DNA from: Terrimonas ginsenosidimutans
GTDB lineage: Bacteria; Bacteroidota; Bacteroidia; Chitinophagales; Chitinophagaceae
Length of the DNA stretch: 64,000 nucleotides
Reading direction: 5' to 3'
Assembly (NCBI RefSeq): GCF_022012415.1
Contig: NZ_JAKLTR010000001.1
Coordinates: forward strand, 124,001-188,000
This document shows positions 1 through 8,507 of the stretch, in pieces. Each line of letters begins with the position of its first letter. Position 1 is the stretch's first letter. Position numbers and translations under genes: made by a program. Below the pieces are notes generated by a model. It was not told where the DNA came from, did not search any database, and was given only the letters and a program-made list of their open reading frames with translations.

Positions 1-3000
1 AATTGCTTTTTTGTAGATGATAGGATTTGCATAAGAGTCGTGGAGAAAAAACGCAACGCTCCCTCTGATCGGATCATCTTTATCTTCGGACAGAACACGC
101 AACGTTACACTGAACATACCGCCTTCAATCTTTTTGTCGATCGATGCACTGAGTTTTTTTCTGCTGCTGGCCGGGCTTCCTCCCCATCGCCCTCGTTGAA
201 TATCTTCCTTATCAAAGGATCTTTGAGAAAGGTAGACCTTTTCTGTATTAGCCTTGAATGCAGAAGAAATTTCATCATAGTAAAAATCTGTTGGAAACCC
301 CTTTTGTTCATTAAGATCCAATTCCAGCCGAGTACCATCTTCTGTGTAAGCGCCAAGAGTGAACGTCTCGTATACTCCGTTGAGGTTGAAGTTCGCTACA
401 CCATCGATGAATCGCTCAATAAGGATCTGCTTATCGAAGGTATTATGAATAAAAATGGCGGCCTCCCCTGTCGGCAAAGGCGAATTCTCAGACGATTGCC
501 CGATAGAGATACGCAGGTTGTAAAGGCCGGTCAGGTTTGTAGGATTAAGTTCCACTGCAAGTTTTTTTCCGTTCGCCTCACTCTTATTTCCCCACCTGTT
601 TTTTTGAAGATCATCAGCTACCGTAACCGGCACCTGCGCATACAGCTCCCTGATATTCTCGGAGAATACATTTCCTGCTGCAGGACCGGCAATCCCGGCG
701 AGACCTCCTGCAGATTGATAATCGCTTATGCTGAAATTTTCCAGATGCCCTTCCAAACGATCAAACAAATGCTGAAGCGCCGGCAACAAAACCATCACTG
801 GCTGTGCATAGTTTGCCGCTTGTGTGGCCATCATGATCACTACTTCTCTGGGTAATTGCTGATACGCAGGCAGGATCCCGTCTGCTTTGATCAACTGTTG
901 CAGCTCTTCAATAGACCATGGTGGGATAGAAATTCTGAATGCGTCATGCCTCCTGAGAGACAGGAACTCTTTAGAGTTTGGGCGGTAAAGCGCGCCAACG
1001 ATCGATGAATAACGAAGCCGGTGTTCGTCCGCAATATTAATTGTCAAGATCACAGTATGCGTTTCCGAGATCAGTTGAAGACCTTCTTCCAGGCCTCTGA
1101 CCGATCCGGGAGTTTCGTTGGTTAAGATCTCTTCGTAATTCTCGATGAATACCAGCCTCCGGGAGTTATTTCTTCTTAAGAGCGAGGTCGTACTGTATAA
1201 AGAATCTTTCCAGTTTTTTGAACTAACATCAAAGACAACCGGTTTAACCTCCAAACTGGATAATGCCGACCAGACGATGGAGCTTTTGCCACTGCGCCCT
1301 GGTCCGGATACGATAACGACTTTGTAATTATTGATCGCCCCCTTCAACTCTTCTATCAACCTGGGTCGTCCGATCGCAACAACATCTTTGACAGGCTGCT
1401 CTTTGTCCGCTCTAACATAGGGATTCTTCGGAACAAAAATCTGAGCCTCGGGTTCCTTTACAATTCTTATAGGAATAGTGACAGTAAACCATTCCGTATA
1501 AACAGAGTTGAACGTCTTCTTGGATCCGATATCAAAACCTTTTCTGCTTACCGGTTGGCCGAATTCCAACGGTTCCTGCTCAAATGCTTTTACATCGATA
1601 GGCTTCTCCGACACAAAAAATTTCATATACTCGACAACCTGTGTAATTCCCCGGGCCCGGTATCTTTTGTCAAGGAATACTGGCAGAGAATCAAATGAAT
1701 CATCTTCAAATTGAAAATGCACCAACTGCTCGGCCTCAGACGGATTCACCATTATTTCTGATATGTGCATGATCTCATACGTTCCTCCAAGGTAAAGCAC
1801 AGAAAGATAAAGGGGTTCACTTACTCCCCTGATCTTACATCTCAAAATTGGTTGTTGCTGCTCTTTTGTCTTACCGTCAGATTTATAATAAAGTACAACC
1901 GGTTCGGCATCTGGTATTGGAGTAAAACTGACTGATGAAGAAAGTTCCTTGCTAAAACGAAACCCTTCAGCCTTTTCGAAAGAGAACCAGATCTTGCCTC
2001 TCTTCATCCGGCTTTCCGTATTATTTAATTCAACAACGCCCTGCCATTGGGCAATATATTCTATCTGTTTGATAAATTCGAACGGTTCATCCTGGTAGTC
2101 AAACACAGGTTGCTTCTCCTGGGTCGTCCCTTCTTTTTCACCCGCCTGCACTAACATGTAGCGTTCATCAAGGTTTCTGATCAGAAAGGTTGCATCATCT
2201 TTTTGATCAATGATGTCTATATAATGAATATCGTAGTGTTTTATGGCGTCCTCCAATGCCTTCTTCATTGCCGCAGGATGGTCTTCCGCAAAAGCTACCT
2301 TCACTTTAGGAAGGGCATTCTGTATGAGCCTTGCCTTGAAGACCTTATTTTTATCGCCGTCAAAGTAGGGAAGCAAAGACTGATCAGGCTCTACAGCCCA
2401 TACTTCTGCATGTAGCTCCTCCTCCGTTTCCAATATTGTACGCATAAAGTCAAGCGAAGGTCTGAGTCCCTGCCTGGCACCTGCATCTACTATCCAACGG
2501 GCATGTTGACTGTCCCAGGAAATAGAGTATTGATAGCCCGTGCTGAGCACTTCACCGGTTAGAAATCTTCGCTCCTTGATACCTTCATTTCGATCGATGT
2601 CGGATAAACTGATCTGAGGCGCTGGCGCATCCAGCATAGAAAGACGAAGTTTCAGTTGCTGAAACAGATCTTTATAGCTCAACCTGTACCCTCCATTTTT
2701 TGCAAGATCAAGTAAGCTTGTGAAAAAATGATTGTCGTCGTACTGTCTTTCTAATAATAGCGGCGCCGGGGTTTCACTGAGGTTATGCATCACCAATACA
2801 GAGCCACCCGGGTTTATATCTTTCACAAAGAGTATTGGCCGGTTAACATTAGCCAATGCCCGTATATCTATTATGATCAGCAAATGAACATTTTCTTTAA
2901 ATGAAATATCTCTTAGCATTTCATTTAAAGAGGCAAAGCCAGCCTCTTCGCTGCTTGCATCTTTATTAAAAAATAGCGTTGCTTCGTTACGCTCATTCAC

Positions 3001-4125
3001 AGCCAACGGTCCCGAGTAAAAGAACACGCAAGCATCTCCTGGTTCTGCCTGCCTGAATTGTTGCAGTGCATTCAAGATCTCTCTTTGCGTTGTGTTAGCC
3101 AACCCTGTTAGTACAGTTAGCTTGCATTCCCGTTGAAGGTCGGAGCTATAGTCGCTCACGAATGCTGAAAATCTTTTTGCATTGTTCTCGCTGTAAAAAA
3201 AAGACGGGCCATTTCTTACCTGATCAACCCCAATAGCAAGAGAATAGATCGTTCGCACAACCGGTACTTCTATCAGTTGCTTTTTCTCATTGATTGCTTT
3301 TAGCATTGTTTCAGGAACCTGTAAGCTTATGCCTCCGTCCTGAGCCGATGCTGAAATAAATTGCAGTAGCAATTGGTTTGAGCCTAATTGCTGTAGAAAT
3401 GATTCACTGTTATGCTGGATAAGATCTTTAAAAGCGATAATACTTTTCTGATTTATGGAGAAACTATTTGTTACATCCTGGTCGTCGGGAAACAGTCGTT
3501 GCAGGCGATTACCTGTTTTTACAAACTGGTCCATTGTTCTGAGCATGTCCGTTTCCTGCTTTAGCGACGCCTGTTCCTGCATTTTCCGGAAAAGCGTACT
3601 TGCCGCTTTAACAGGATCTGTGTAAGACAGTGCTTCGAGCTCCTGGGATTCAACATAGGTTTTTCCCCAACGCGTAGCGCCTATATTTGCGGAGCGGTGA
3701 TAATCCTGAACGAAATGAGCAACCCTTGTGAATGAAAAGATCGCACGCGATCCCCAAAGCGTTTGCTTATCATCTTCAATTTTTTTAAGCCATTCCAGGA
3801 AGGCCATTCTGATATCAGGGTCCATTTCATACAACTCAAAACCGGTTTCTCTGCAAAAAGGCGACAATAACACATCGGCAACCGCTATACGATGAATGAT
3901 TGCGGGTCCGTCATTCCATTGGTAAGTATTGAAATTCTGCCAGACCTTATACAGCAGATCGGGAGTCAGCATTGCCGGCACTGCCGCATAAGCTGCAAGA
4001 ATGAAATGGCCGAAAAGGTAATCGTCATAAAATTCTTCCGTATAACGCTCACTGAACCACTCCAGTTTTGCAGCACTCACACTGGAAATGGTATCAACCG
4101 GAAAATTTGAAGGTATCGCGCTCAC
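1..4125 (-). CDS. Large multidomain protein in the VMAP position: pseudocaspase, P-loop NTPase, C-terminal Ig-like repeats (3' end beyond the window)
   Basis: This frame stays open for 1375 codons from a GTG at 4125 to the left edge, so the C-terminus is missing. The GTG overlaps the stop of the vWA gene (GTGA), implying translational coupling. The N-terminal ~300 residues are helical and unrecognised; by position they match the VMAP component of MoxR-vWA-VMAP systems. Residues ~310-500 follow the caspase pattern, but the His motif reads FYSGPL (P373 where SGHG has His) and the Cys motif reads IIDIRALA (R422 where DCCHSG has the nucleophile), so the domain should be inactive. A P-loop GPGRSGKS lies at 941-948 and a Walker-B-like VFIENYEE near 990-1000. 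Two beta-rich repeats (about 1185-1270 and from 1325) contain IFIHNTF and FFLHDSY, resembling pYEATS domains. Inferred role: sensor or scaffold of the operon. Domain assignments are by eye. Confidence 0.8.
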   Translation of the reverse strand, partial: MSAIPSNFPVDTISSVSAAKLEWFSERYTEEFYDDYLFGHFILAAYAAVPAMLTPDLLYKVWQNFNTYQWNDGPAIIHRIAVADVLLSPFCRETGFELYEMDPDIRMAFLEWLKKIEDDKQTLWGSRAIFSFTRVAHFVQDYHRSANIGATRWGKTYVESQELEALSYTDPVKAASTLFRKMQEQASLKQETDMLRTMDQFVKTGNRLQRLFPDDQDVTNSFSINQKSIIAFKDLIQHNSESFLQQLGSNQLLLQFISASAQDGGISLQVPETMLKAINEKKQLIEVPVVRTIYSLAIGVDQVRNGPSFFYSENNAKRFSAFVSDYSSDLQRECKLTVLTGLANTTQREILNALQQFRQAEPGDACVFFYSGPLAVNERNEATLFFNKDASSEEAGFASLNEMLRDISFKENVHLLIIIDIRALANVNRPILFVKDINPGGSVLVMHNLSETPAPLLLERQYDDNHFFTSLLDLAKNGGYRLSYKDLFQQLKLRLSMLDAPAPQISLSDIDRNEGIKERRFLTGEVLSTGYQYSISWDSQHARWIVDAGARQGLRPSLDFMRTILETEEELHAEVWAVEPDQSLLPYFDGDKNKVFKARLIQNALPKVKVAFAEDHPAAMKKALEDAIKHYDIHYIDIIDQKDDATFLIRNLDERYMLVQAGEKEGTTQEKQPVFDYQDEPFEFIKQIEYIAQWQGVVELNNTESRMKRGKIWFSFEKAEGFRFSKELSSSVSFTPIPDAEPVVLYYKSDGKTKEQQQPILRCKIRGVSEPLYLSVLYLGGTYEIMHISEIMVNPSEAEQLVHFQFEDDSFDSLPVFLDKRYRARGITQVVEYMKFFVSEKPIDVKAFEQEPLEFGQPVSRKGFDIGSKKTFNSVYTEWFTVTIPIRIVKEPEAQIFVPKNPYVRADKEQPVKDVVAIGRPRLIEELKGAINNYKVVIVSGPGRSGKSSIVWSALSSLEVKPVVFDVSSKNWKDSLYSTTSLLRRNNSRRLVFIENYEEILTNETPGSVRGLEEGLQLISETHTVILTINIADEHRLRYSSIVGALYRPNSKEFLSLRRHDAFRISIPPWSIEELQQLIKADGILPAYQQLPREVVIMMATQAANYAQPVMVLLPALQHLFDRLEGHLENFSISDYQSAGGLAGIAGPAAGNVFSENIRELYAQVPVTVADDLQKNRWGNKSEANGKKLAVELNPTNLTGLYNLRISIGQSSENSPLPTGEAAIFIHNTFDKQILIERFIDGVANFNLNGVYETFTLGAYTEDGTRLELDLNEQKGFPTDFYYDEISSAFKANTEKVYLSQRSFDKEDIQRGRWGGSPASSRKKLSASIDKKIEGGMFSVTLRVLSEDKDDPIRGSVAFFLHDSYANPIIYKKAI

Positions 4126-5321
4126 TGTCTGACAGGTTTTATATGTTGCTTCAATACGGTTCTTAATGTATCCTGGAGATCCTGCTGCCCCTGCTCCATG
4201 ATCGGTGCCATTAAAAAAACATCCTTCCTGATCTTTTCGGCAGCTGTGCCACTCCATCGGTGTACGGGCATTGGGTTCAACCAGATAGTGTGCGCGCAGG
4301 TGTCACGCAGTTGCCTGATAAATTCGCCTGTCATCGTTGAAGGAAGCTCTGTTCCTTCTTTATTCCCTCTTGCAGCACCGGCATCGCTGATCACGATCGC
4401 CAGTGTAAAGTTCCGGTTGGTCTTGATCAGGGCCTGTCTTAGTTTAATAGGTTGAGACAGGTTGTTTTTTTCATAAACATATCCGACCGGGTAATTTTTG
4501 AAATAGAATACGCAGGCTCTCGGATGCCCACCTTCTCCTTTCGCCGTGCTGATCAGGCGGTTGGTTAATTCATGAAACGGTGTCATGGATCCACGATAAT
4601 CAGCAAAAATGATGATCGTATCTTCCCTGTTGGTTTTGCCGTAACGATATTTTGGTTCCAGAAATATTCCATCCTTTGCGATCTGTTCAACAGTTGCTAC
4701 GAGATCGATATCCTCTTGTTTGCGCCCCTTATCTTTCAATCGTAAAAACTGCCAGGCCTTTACCATCTGTCGGCGGGAGATCGCGAAATACTCATCGGTC
4801 TGCAAAAAGCTGAAAGCTTTTGACTGTTCACTTTCCGGTTTGCTACCAGCCAGCTCGGGCGGATGATAATACATAGTTTTGTTTTCCACCTTTGACTCTG
4901 TTGCAACCTCCTGCGTCTTTTGTTCTTTTTCCGTCTGCCCGGCGGCTGCATCCTTTTTTGGCTTCTCTTCTTTTCCCTGTTTATCCTTTTCTTCCGGTGA
5001 TGCCTTATCACCATCGGGCTGCGGCTCATTCTTGTCGCCGGTATCGTCAAACGAAACTTCCTGGAGAATGGAAGCGAGCCATTCTTTTTCCTTTTTTATC
5101 GCTCCGGCTAGTATTCTGTCAAAAACTTCTTCATCCCTGTGATCCTGCAAATAAAGTATTTTACAGAATTGGGTGAATTGCTTCCAGTCTTTATCATATC
5201 CTATATGATGGCTCAATAACGCATCTACAAATAAGCGATACTTATCTATCCAGCGTTCATAGCTTAGCGTGGTTTCTATCTCTTCAAAAAAAGACCAGAA
5301 GGGAAGGTGATGACGGATCAT
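4122..5321 (-). CDS. vWA-domain protein of a MoxR-vWA-VMAP system
   Basis: This is a 399-residue protein. The N-terminal ~90 residues are helical. A highly charged, probably disordered Lys/Glu/Pro linker follows (~95-160), then a C-terminal von Willebrand A domain from ~225. The metal-binding (MIDAS-like) motif reads FADYRGSM near 239, a variant of DxSxS with Arg for the middle Ser. A second acidic motif, VISDAG, lies near 307. I chose the ATG at 5321, four bases after the MoxR stop, over the TTG at 5363, which would add a basic 14-residue tail inside the upstream gene. Known of the family: MoxR ATPases remodel vWA partners. Inference: it links the ATPase to the large downstream protein, whose start overlaps this stop. 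Confidence 0.85.
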   Translation of the reverse strand: MIRHHLPFWSFFEEIETTLSYERWIDKYRLFVDALLSHHIGYDKDWKQFTQFCKILYLQDHRDEEVFDRILAGAIKKEKEWLASILQEVSFDDTGDKNEPQPDGDKASPEEKDKQGKEEKPKKDAAAGQTEKEQKTQEVATESKVENKTMYYHPPELAGSKPESEQSKAFSFLQTDEYFAISRRQMVKAWQFLRLKDKGRKQEDIDLVATVEQIAKDGIFLEPKYRYGKTNREDTIIIFADYRGSMTPFHELTNRLISTAKGEGGHPRACVFYFKNYPVGYVYEKNNLSQPIKLRQALIKTNRNFTLAIVISDAGAARGNKEGTELPSTMTGEFIRQLRDTCAHTIWLNPMPVHRWSGTAAEKIRKDVFLMAPIMEQGQQDLQDTLRTVLKQHIKPVRQ

Positions 5322-5325
5322 ACAG

Positions 5326-6471
5326 TTATGCGTTTTCTGGTTTTTCTTTCGCCGCCTTTTCAATGGCCTGCTCCCGCCTGTTCACTGCGCTATAAGTTTT
5401 TAGCAGCGCCTGGTAATACAGCGGCAGATTTGCCAGGCCAAGGTCAATCTTCTCTTTCTGTGAGTTATTAAGGAACTCATAGTAATAACCGCCTAACCAG
5501 TCAAGCAATTCACTGGTGGACACTCGTTTGTTATCGGTAGCATCAATTTTGATCTCGTCCCGCAGCGTATTGAATCGTTGAATAGCTTCGTCCACGAATG
5601 TCGAATGCTTTTCGATCAGACCGGGCATGTGTGCTTTAATGATATTGACAAGCTGAGCTTTCTCGGGAAATTTTATGTAGAGAAATAAACAACGCCGGAG
5701 AAATGCTTCCGGTAATTCCCGCTCATCATTGCTGGTGATAAAGATCAGTGGCGGATACTTTGCCTCGATCACTTCTCCTGTTTCCGGTATAGTAAACCGT
5801 CGCTCATCCAGTTCAAGCAAAAGGTCATTCGGAAAATCAATATCGGCTTTATCAATTTCATCTATGAGCAATATAGAGGGAGATTGCGCTGTTGACGTAA
5901 GAAAAGCCATTCCCATTGGTCCGAAACGCCGATATTTTGTTGCCACATCTTCCTGACCATCTGAGCCGGTTGAGTTTTTCACCAGATTAGCGTCCCTTAA
6001 TCGCGCTATATGATCATACAGGTAAAGGCCATCAACCGCTTTTGATGTCGACTTCACCTGCCATTCAAAAAAATGCTGCCTATAATCTGCGCCATACCAT
6101 TCGTATGCAACAGATTTTGCCAACTGCGTTTTTCCACTTCCCGGTTCGCCCTTGATCAGCACCGGCCGCTGCAAGATCTGCGCAAGCCTTACAAGCTCTT
6201 TCAGATCTTCACCCGGAATATATGGCGCTATCGGGCGCGCTTTCTTCGTAACCACCTCTCCATTCTCATCTCTAACCGGTACAAATTTACCAGACCCACT
6301 TACCTGATCGTACGTAAATGTGCTGACAGGACACAGCGGCTCCGCCGCAGCCAGCTCCTCTGCTGTAGTTCCATTAGCTATTATCACCTTCACTGCAAAG
6401 CGGGTGGAAGAGCCTTCAACTTCAGGGTTTTTTTGCGGGTATTTTTTTATGGCGACCTTTGAATAATCCAT
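5326..6471 (-). CDS. MoxR-type AAA+ ATPase
   Basis: This 381-residue protein has a complete AAA+ core: Walker A GEPGSGKT near 107, Walker B ILLIDEID near 200, and a sensor-1 stretch ITSNDERELPEAFLRR near 250 with the arginine-finger region at its end. The spacing and the ELxxLxxxLxRPVLIKG lead-in match MoxR/RavA-like ATPases rather than Clp or Lon. The ATG shares one base with the stop of the upstream caspase gene (TAATG), so the two are probably co-translated. It precedes a vWA gene, as is usual for MoxR. Inferred role: an ATP-dependent switch that remodels the vWA partner and controls the caspase effector. Confidence 0.92.
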   Translation of the reverse strand: MDYSKVAIKKYPQKNPEVEGSSTRFAVKVIIANGTTAEELAAAEPLCPVSTFTYDQVSGSGKFVPVRDENGEVVTKKARPIAPYIPGEDLKELVRLAQILQRPVLIKGEPGSGKTQLAKSVAYEWYGADYRQHFFEWQVKSTSKAVDGLYLYDHIARLRDANLVKNSTGSDGQEDVATKYRRFGPMGMAFLTSTAQSPSILLIDEIDKADIDFPNDLLLELDERRFTIPETGEVIEAKYPPLIFITSNDERELPEAFLRRCLFLYIKFPEKAQLVNIIKAHMPGLIEKHSTFVDEAIQRFNTLRDEIKIDATDNKRVSTSELLDWLGGYYYEFLNNSQKEKIDLGLANLPLYYQALLKTYSAVNRREQAIEKAAKEKPENA

Positions 6472-8147
6472 TATAGGAGGTTTTTAGTGGTGAAGTCATA
6501 TAAATAGCCGTTAAGCTCCGCTATATCATTCTTATTGTATTCGCAGTAATGACATAGCTTTTGCACAAAATCTTCGTAGGATGCTTCGAAGTCTTCGTTG
6601 CCGCATAGCTTGGAGAGACCATGGTATTCTTTCAGCAGCTGGATCTTTTCACTCAGATCATCATCAGTGAAAAGAGAGGCCCAGTCTTTCGCATCATTCC
6701 ATTTTATATTTCTGGGAAATTCTGTTGGAATAAAATTGAAGGGCTTATTCGAGATTTGCTTCAGCAGTTCTTTGTGAGAACCGCCGCCATTCTCCCGTTC
6801 ATCTGAAATAATAATGAACATTTTACCAAGCGATGCTTTCTTGTCCACGTCAAGCGTCGAGACACTGCGCAGAAACATTTCACTGAATTCGGAACAAAAT
6901 TTTTCTATCGATTTGAACATGTCATTGCCTCCTATCTCAAAGCCAATTGGTAAAAAAACGTGGCACAGCTTATTGGTAAGAGGATTGTTGCTCTCGAGTT
7001 TTTGAAAATACCATTGATGGATCACTTCCTTATCGTTGGGCATCTTACCCGCTTCATCCCGTATTTGCGCGTATAGTTTGTCCCAGATATTTGTGTCATG
7101 ATCTATTTTGATAAAATCTTCGATAAAACACTTTTCCGGCTCTACCTTCAGGCTTCCATTTTTATCAAGCCATCGAAAAATTATTTTGGAAATGACTCTT
7201 TGTACATGCAAAGAAGATCCCTGCGTAGTAATAATATTCAATGAATTCTGGGAAGTCTTATAGGACTCCTTCACGTTTACACGCTGATGTTCAAAATTCA
7301 GGTGATCGATCAGTGAGTTCTTCAGAAATTTTATCTCCGGCTTTATGGTCTCCGTTTTTTCAAAAACAAAAGTGCCGGAACCGTATTCCATTCCCGGGAT
7401 CGGGCCTTTATCCAGCCGTTGTTCGAGGAACTGCCTTTCGCCGGATTTGTCAAATCTTTTCCTGAGTGTGGTATAAGCCTGATCAAAAGGCAATTTTATT
7501 GCGTTGTTCTCTTCAAGCAGGCTGACCAGCTCGTTTACGAATACGCTTCCATGACCCCGCATACCATCATCTGCAGGCTGCTTTTCAAGACAGGAAGTGA
7601 GTATATCCCTTGAAAAGGGCAGATTCTTTCTCTCTCCATATCCGCCGAGCGCTTTTCCCGCATAACACGAGTCAAGAATGATCAGGAGATCACGGCATTT
7701 CTTTGCGGCGGGATAATCTGCAAAAAGATCATAAAGCTCATTGCTCTGCATGTATGTTGCCGGCTGTCCTTTAATCCCATCCGACGGAACGATATAGTAA
7801 TTATTATTTGTCCTGCGCACGCCATGCCCGGCAAAGTAGATCAACAATGCATCGTTTACGCCGATCTTCTTCTGGATCGCTTCCAGCGAGTCGCTGATGT
7901 TTTTCCAGGTGGCATCAGCATCATACAAACAAATACTGGCAGACTTCGTAAGATCAATTGGAAATATTGGTAGATCAAATCGGTATTTCTGTAATACCTG
8001 GGCAACGCGTTTTGCATCTGAAACAGCATTGTTGAGGGTTGCAACGCCCCCCTGGTAATTGTCTATTCCGATTACCAGTAAATAATATTTATCAATCCTG
8101 GGAAAGCCACCTGCCAGGTTTTTATCATCTTCTTCGCCAACGGCCAT
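6471..8147 (-). CDS. Caspase-family (C14) protease, first gene of the MoxR-vWA operon
   Basis: The N-terminal caspase domain of this 558-residue protein (about 20-250) keeps both catalytic motifs: YFAGHG with H108 and ILDSCYAG with C161. It begins with the family's YLLVIGIDNY strand. The C-terminal ~270 residues are predicted mixed alpha/beta, with no P-loop. The segment HVFLPIGFEIG and the acidic TDDDLSE stretch suggest a non-catalytic STAND-like regulatory domain, but this is weak. No signal peptide or membrane segment is seen, so it is probably cytoplasmic. It heads a four-gene operon with one-base or four-base overlaps and is therefore the likely effector released by the MoxR-vWA-large protein module. 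Substrate unknown. Confidence 0.9.
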   Translation of the reverse strand: MAVGEEDDKNLAGGFPRIDKYYLLVIGIDNYQGGVATLNNAVSDAKRVAQVLQKYRFDLPIFPIDLTKSASICLYDADATWKNISDSLEAIQKKIGVNDALLIYFAGHGVRRTNNNYYIVPSDGIKGQPATYMQSNELYDLFADYPAAKKCRDLLIILDSCYAGKALGGYGERKNLPFSRDILTSCLEKQPADDGMRGHGSVFVNELVSLLEENNAIKLPFDQAYTTLRKRFDKSGERQFLEQRLDKGPIPGMEYGSGTFVFEKTETIKPEIKFLKNSLIDHLNFEHQRVNVKESYKTSQNSLNIITTQGSSLHVQRVISKIIFRWLDKNGSLKVEPEKCFIEDFIKIDHDTNIWDKLYAQIRDEAGKMPNDKEVIHQWYFQKLESNNPLTNKLCHVFLPIGFEIGGNDMFKSIEKFCSEFSEMFLRSVSTLDVDKKASLGKMFIIISDERENGGGSHKELLKQISNKPFNFIPTEFPRNIKWNDAKDWASLFTDDDLSEKIQLLKEYHGLSKLCGNEDFEASYEDFVQKLCHYCEYNKNDIAELNGYLYDFTTKNLL

Positions 8148-8507
8148 AGAGTGCCGCTACTTTTTTTTCGAGCCCGGAAGAAAATATCAGATAGTCTAAT
8201 GTACAATTCCTTTTGCAATTAAACTGGGGGACTTCACGCATTTGTTTTTTTGGACAAATACAGCGGATCATATACATTCGGTTGCAAACTGATTTTTCCT
8301 GCACCCTCCGGGATGGATCAATATTTGCGATCAGGATCAGACCCAACTCTCCTTGACAAACTACTGCTGATAATCCTCCCGCAATCATTAAACTTTTACG
8401 CTTATGCCACTGTGAATATAGCAGCTTCGGGTTCCTCACCCTGCAAATACCTTTTCTGAATACTTTTAAGAGTTCCCTGCAAATCACAACGGCTAATTCA
8501 TCCTTTT
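8148..8507. promoter_or_regulatory. Divergent intergenic region between two caspase genes
   Basis: These 360 bp separate the start codons of the two divergent caspase genes and must hold both promoters. GATTTTTCCTG at 8291-8301 matches the 11-base core of a box found upstream of other genes in this window, but the flanks differ and no TAGYTTAG follows at the usual distance. A 120-codon minus frame across the region overlaps the caspase start, has no recognisable motif and looks spurious. Confidence 0.5.

Noticed and set aside
40-855. 271-codon plus-strand open frame at the left edge
   Set aside because: It lies opposite the long continuous minus-strand frame that carries the P-loop and caspase-like motifs; its own sequence has no protein character.
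5322-5363. TTG start adding 14 residues to the vWA protein
   Set aside because: An ATG at 5321 four bases after the upstream stop is a better start; the extension is a basic run read out of frame within the MoxR gene.
8287-8305. Another full copy of the 19-bp promoter box upstream of the caspase-STAND gene
   Set aside because: Only the 11-base core GATTTTTCCTG matches, the GGG and TATTT ends differ, and there is no TAGYTTAG 34 bp on.
8125-8487. 120-codon minus frame between the two divergent caspases
   Set aside because: It overlaps the caspase start and the promoter space, and has no motif or balanced composition.
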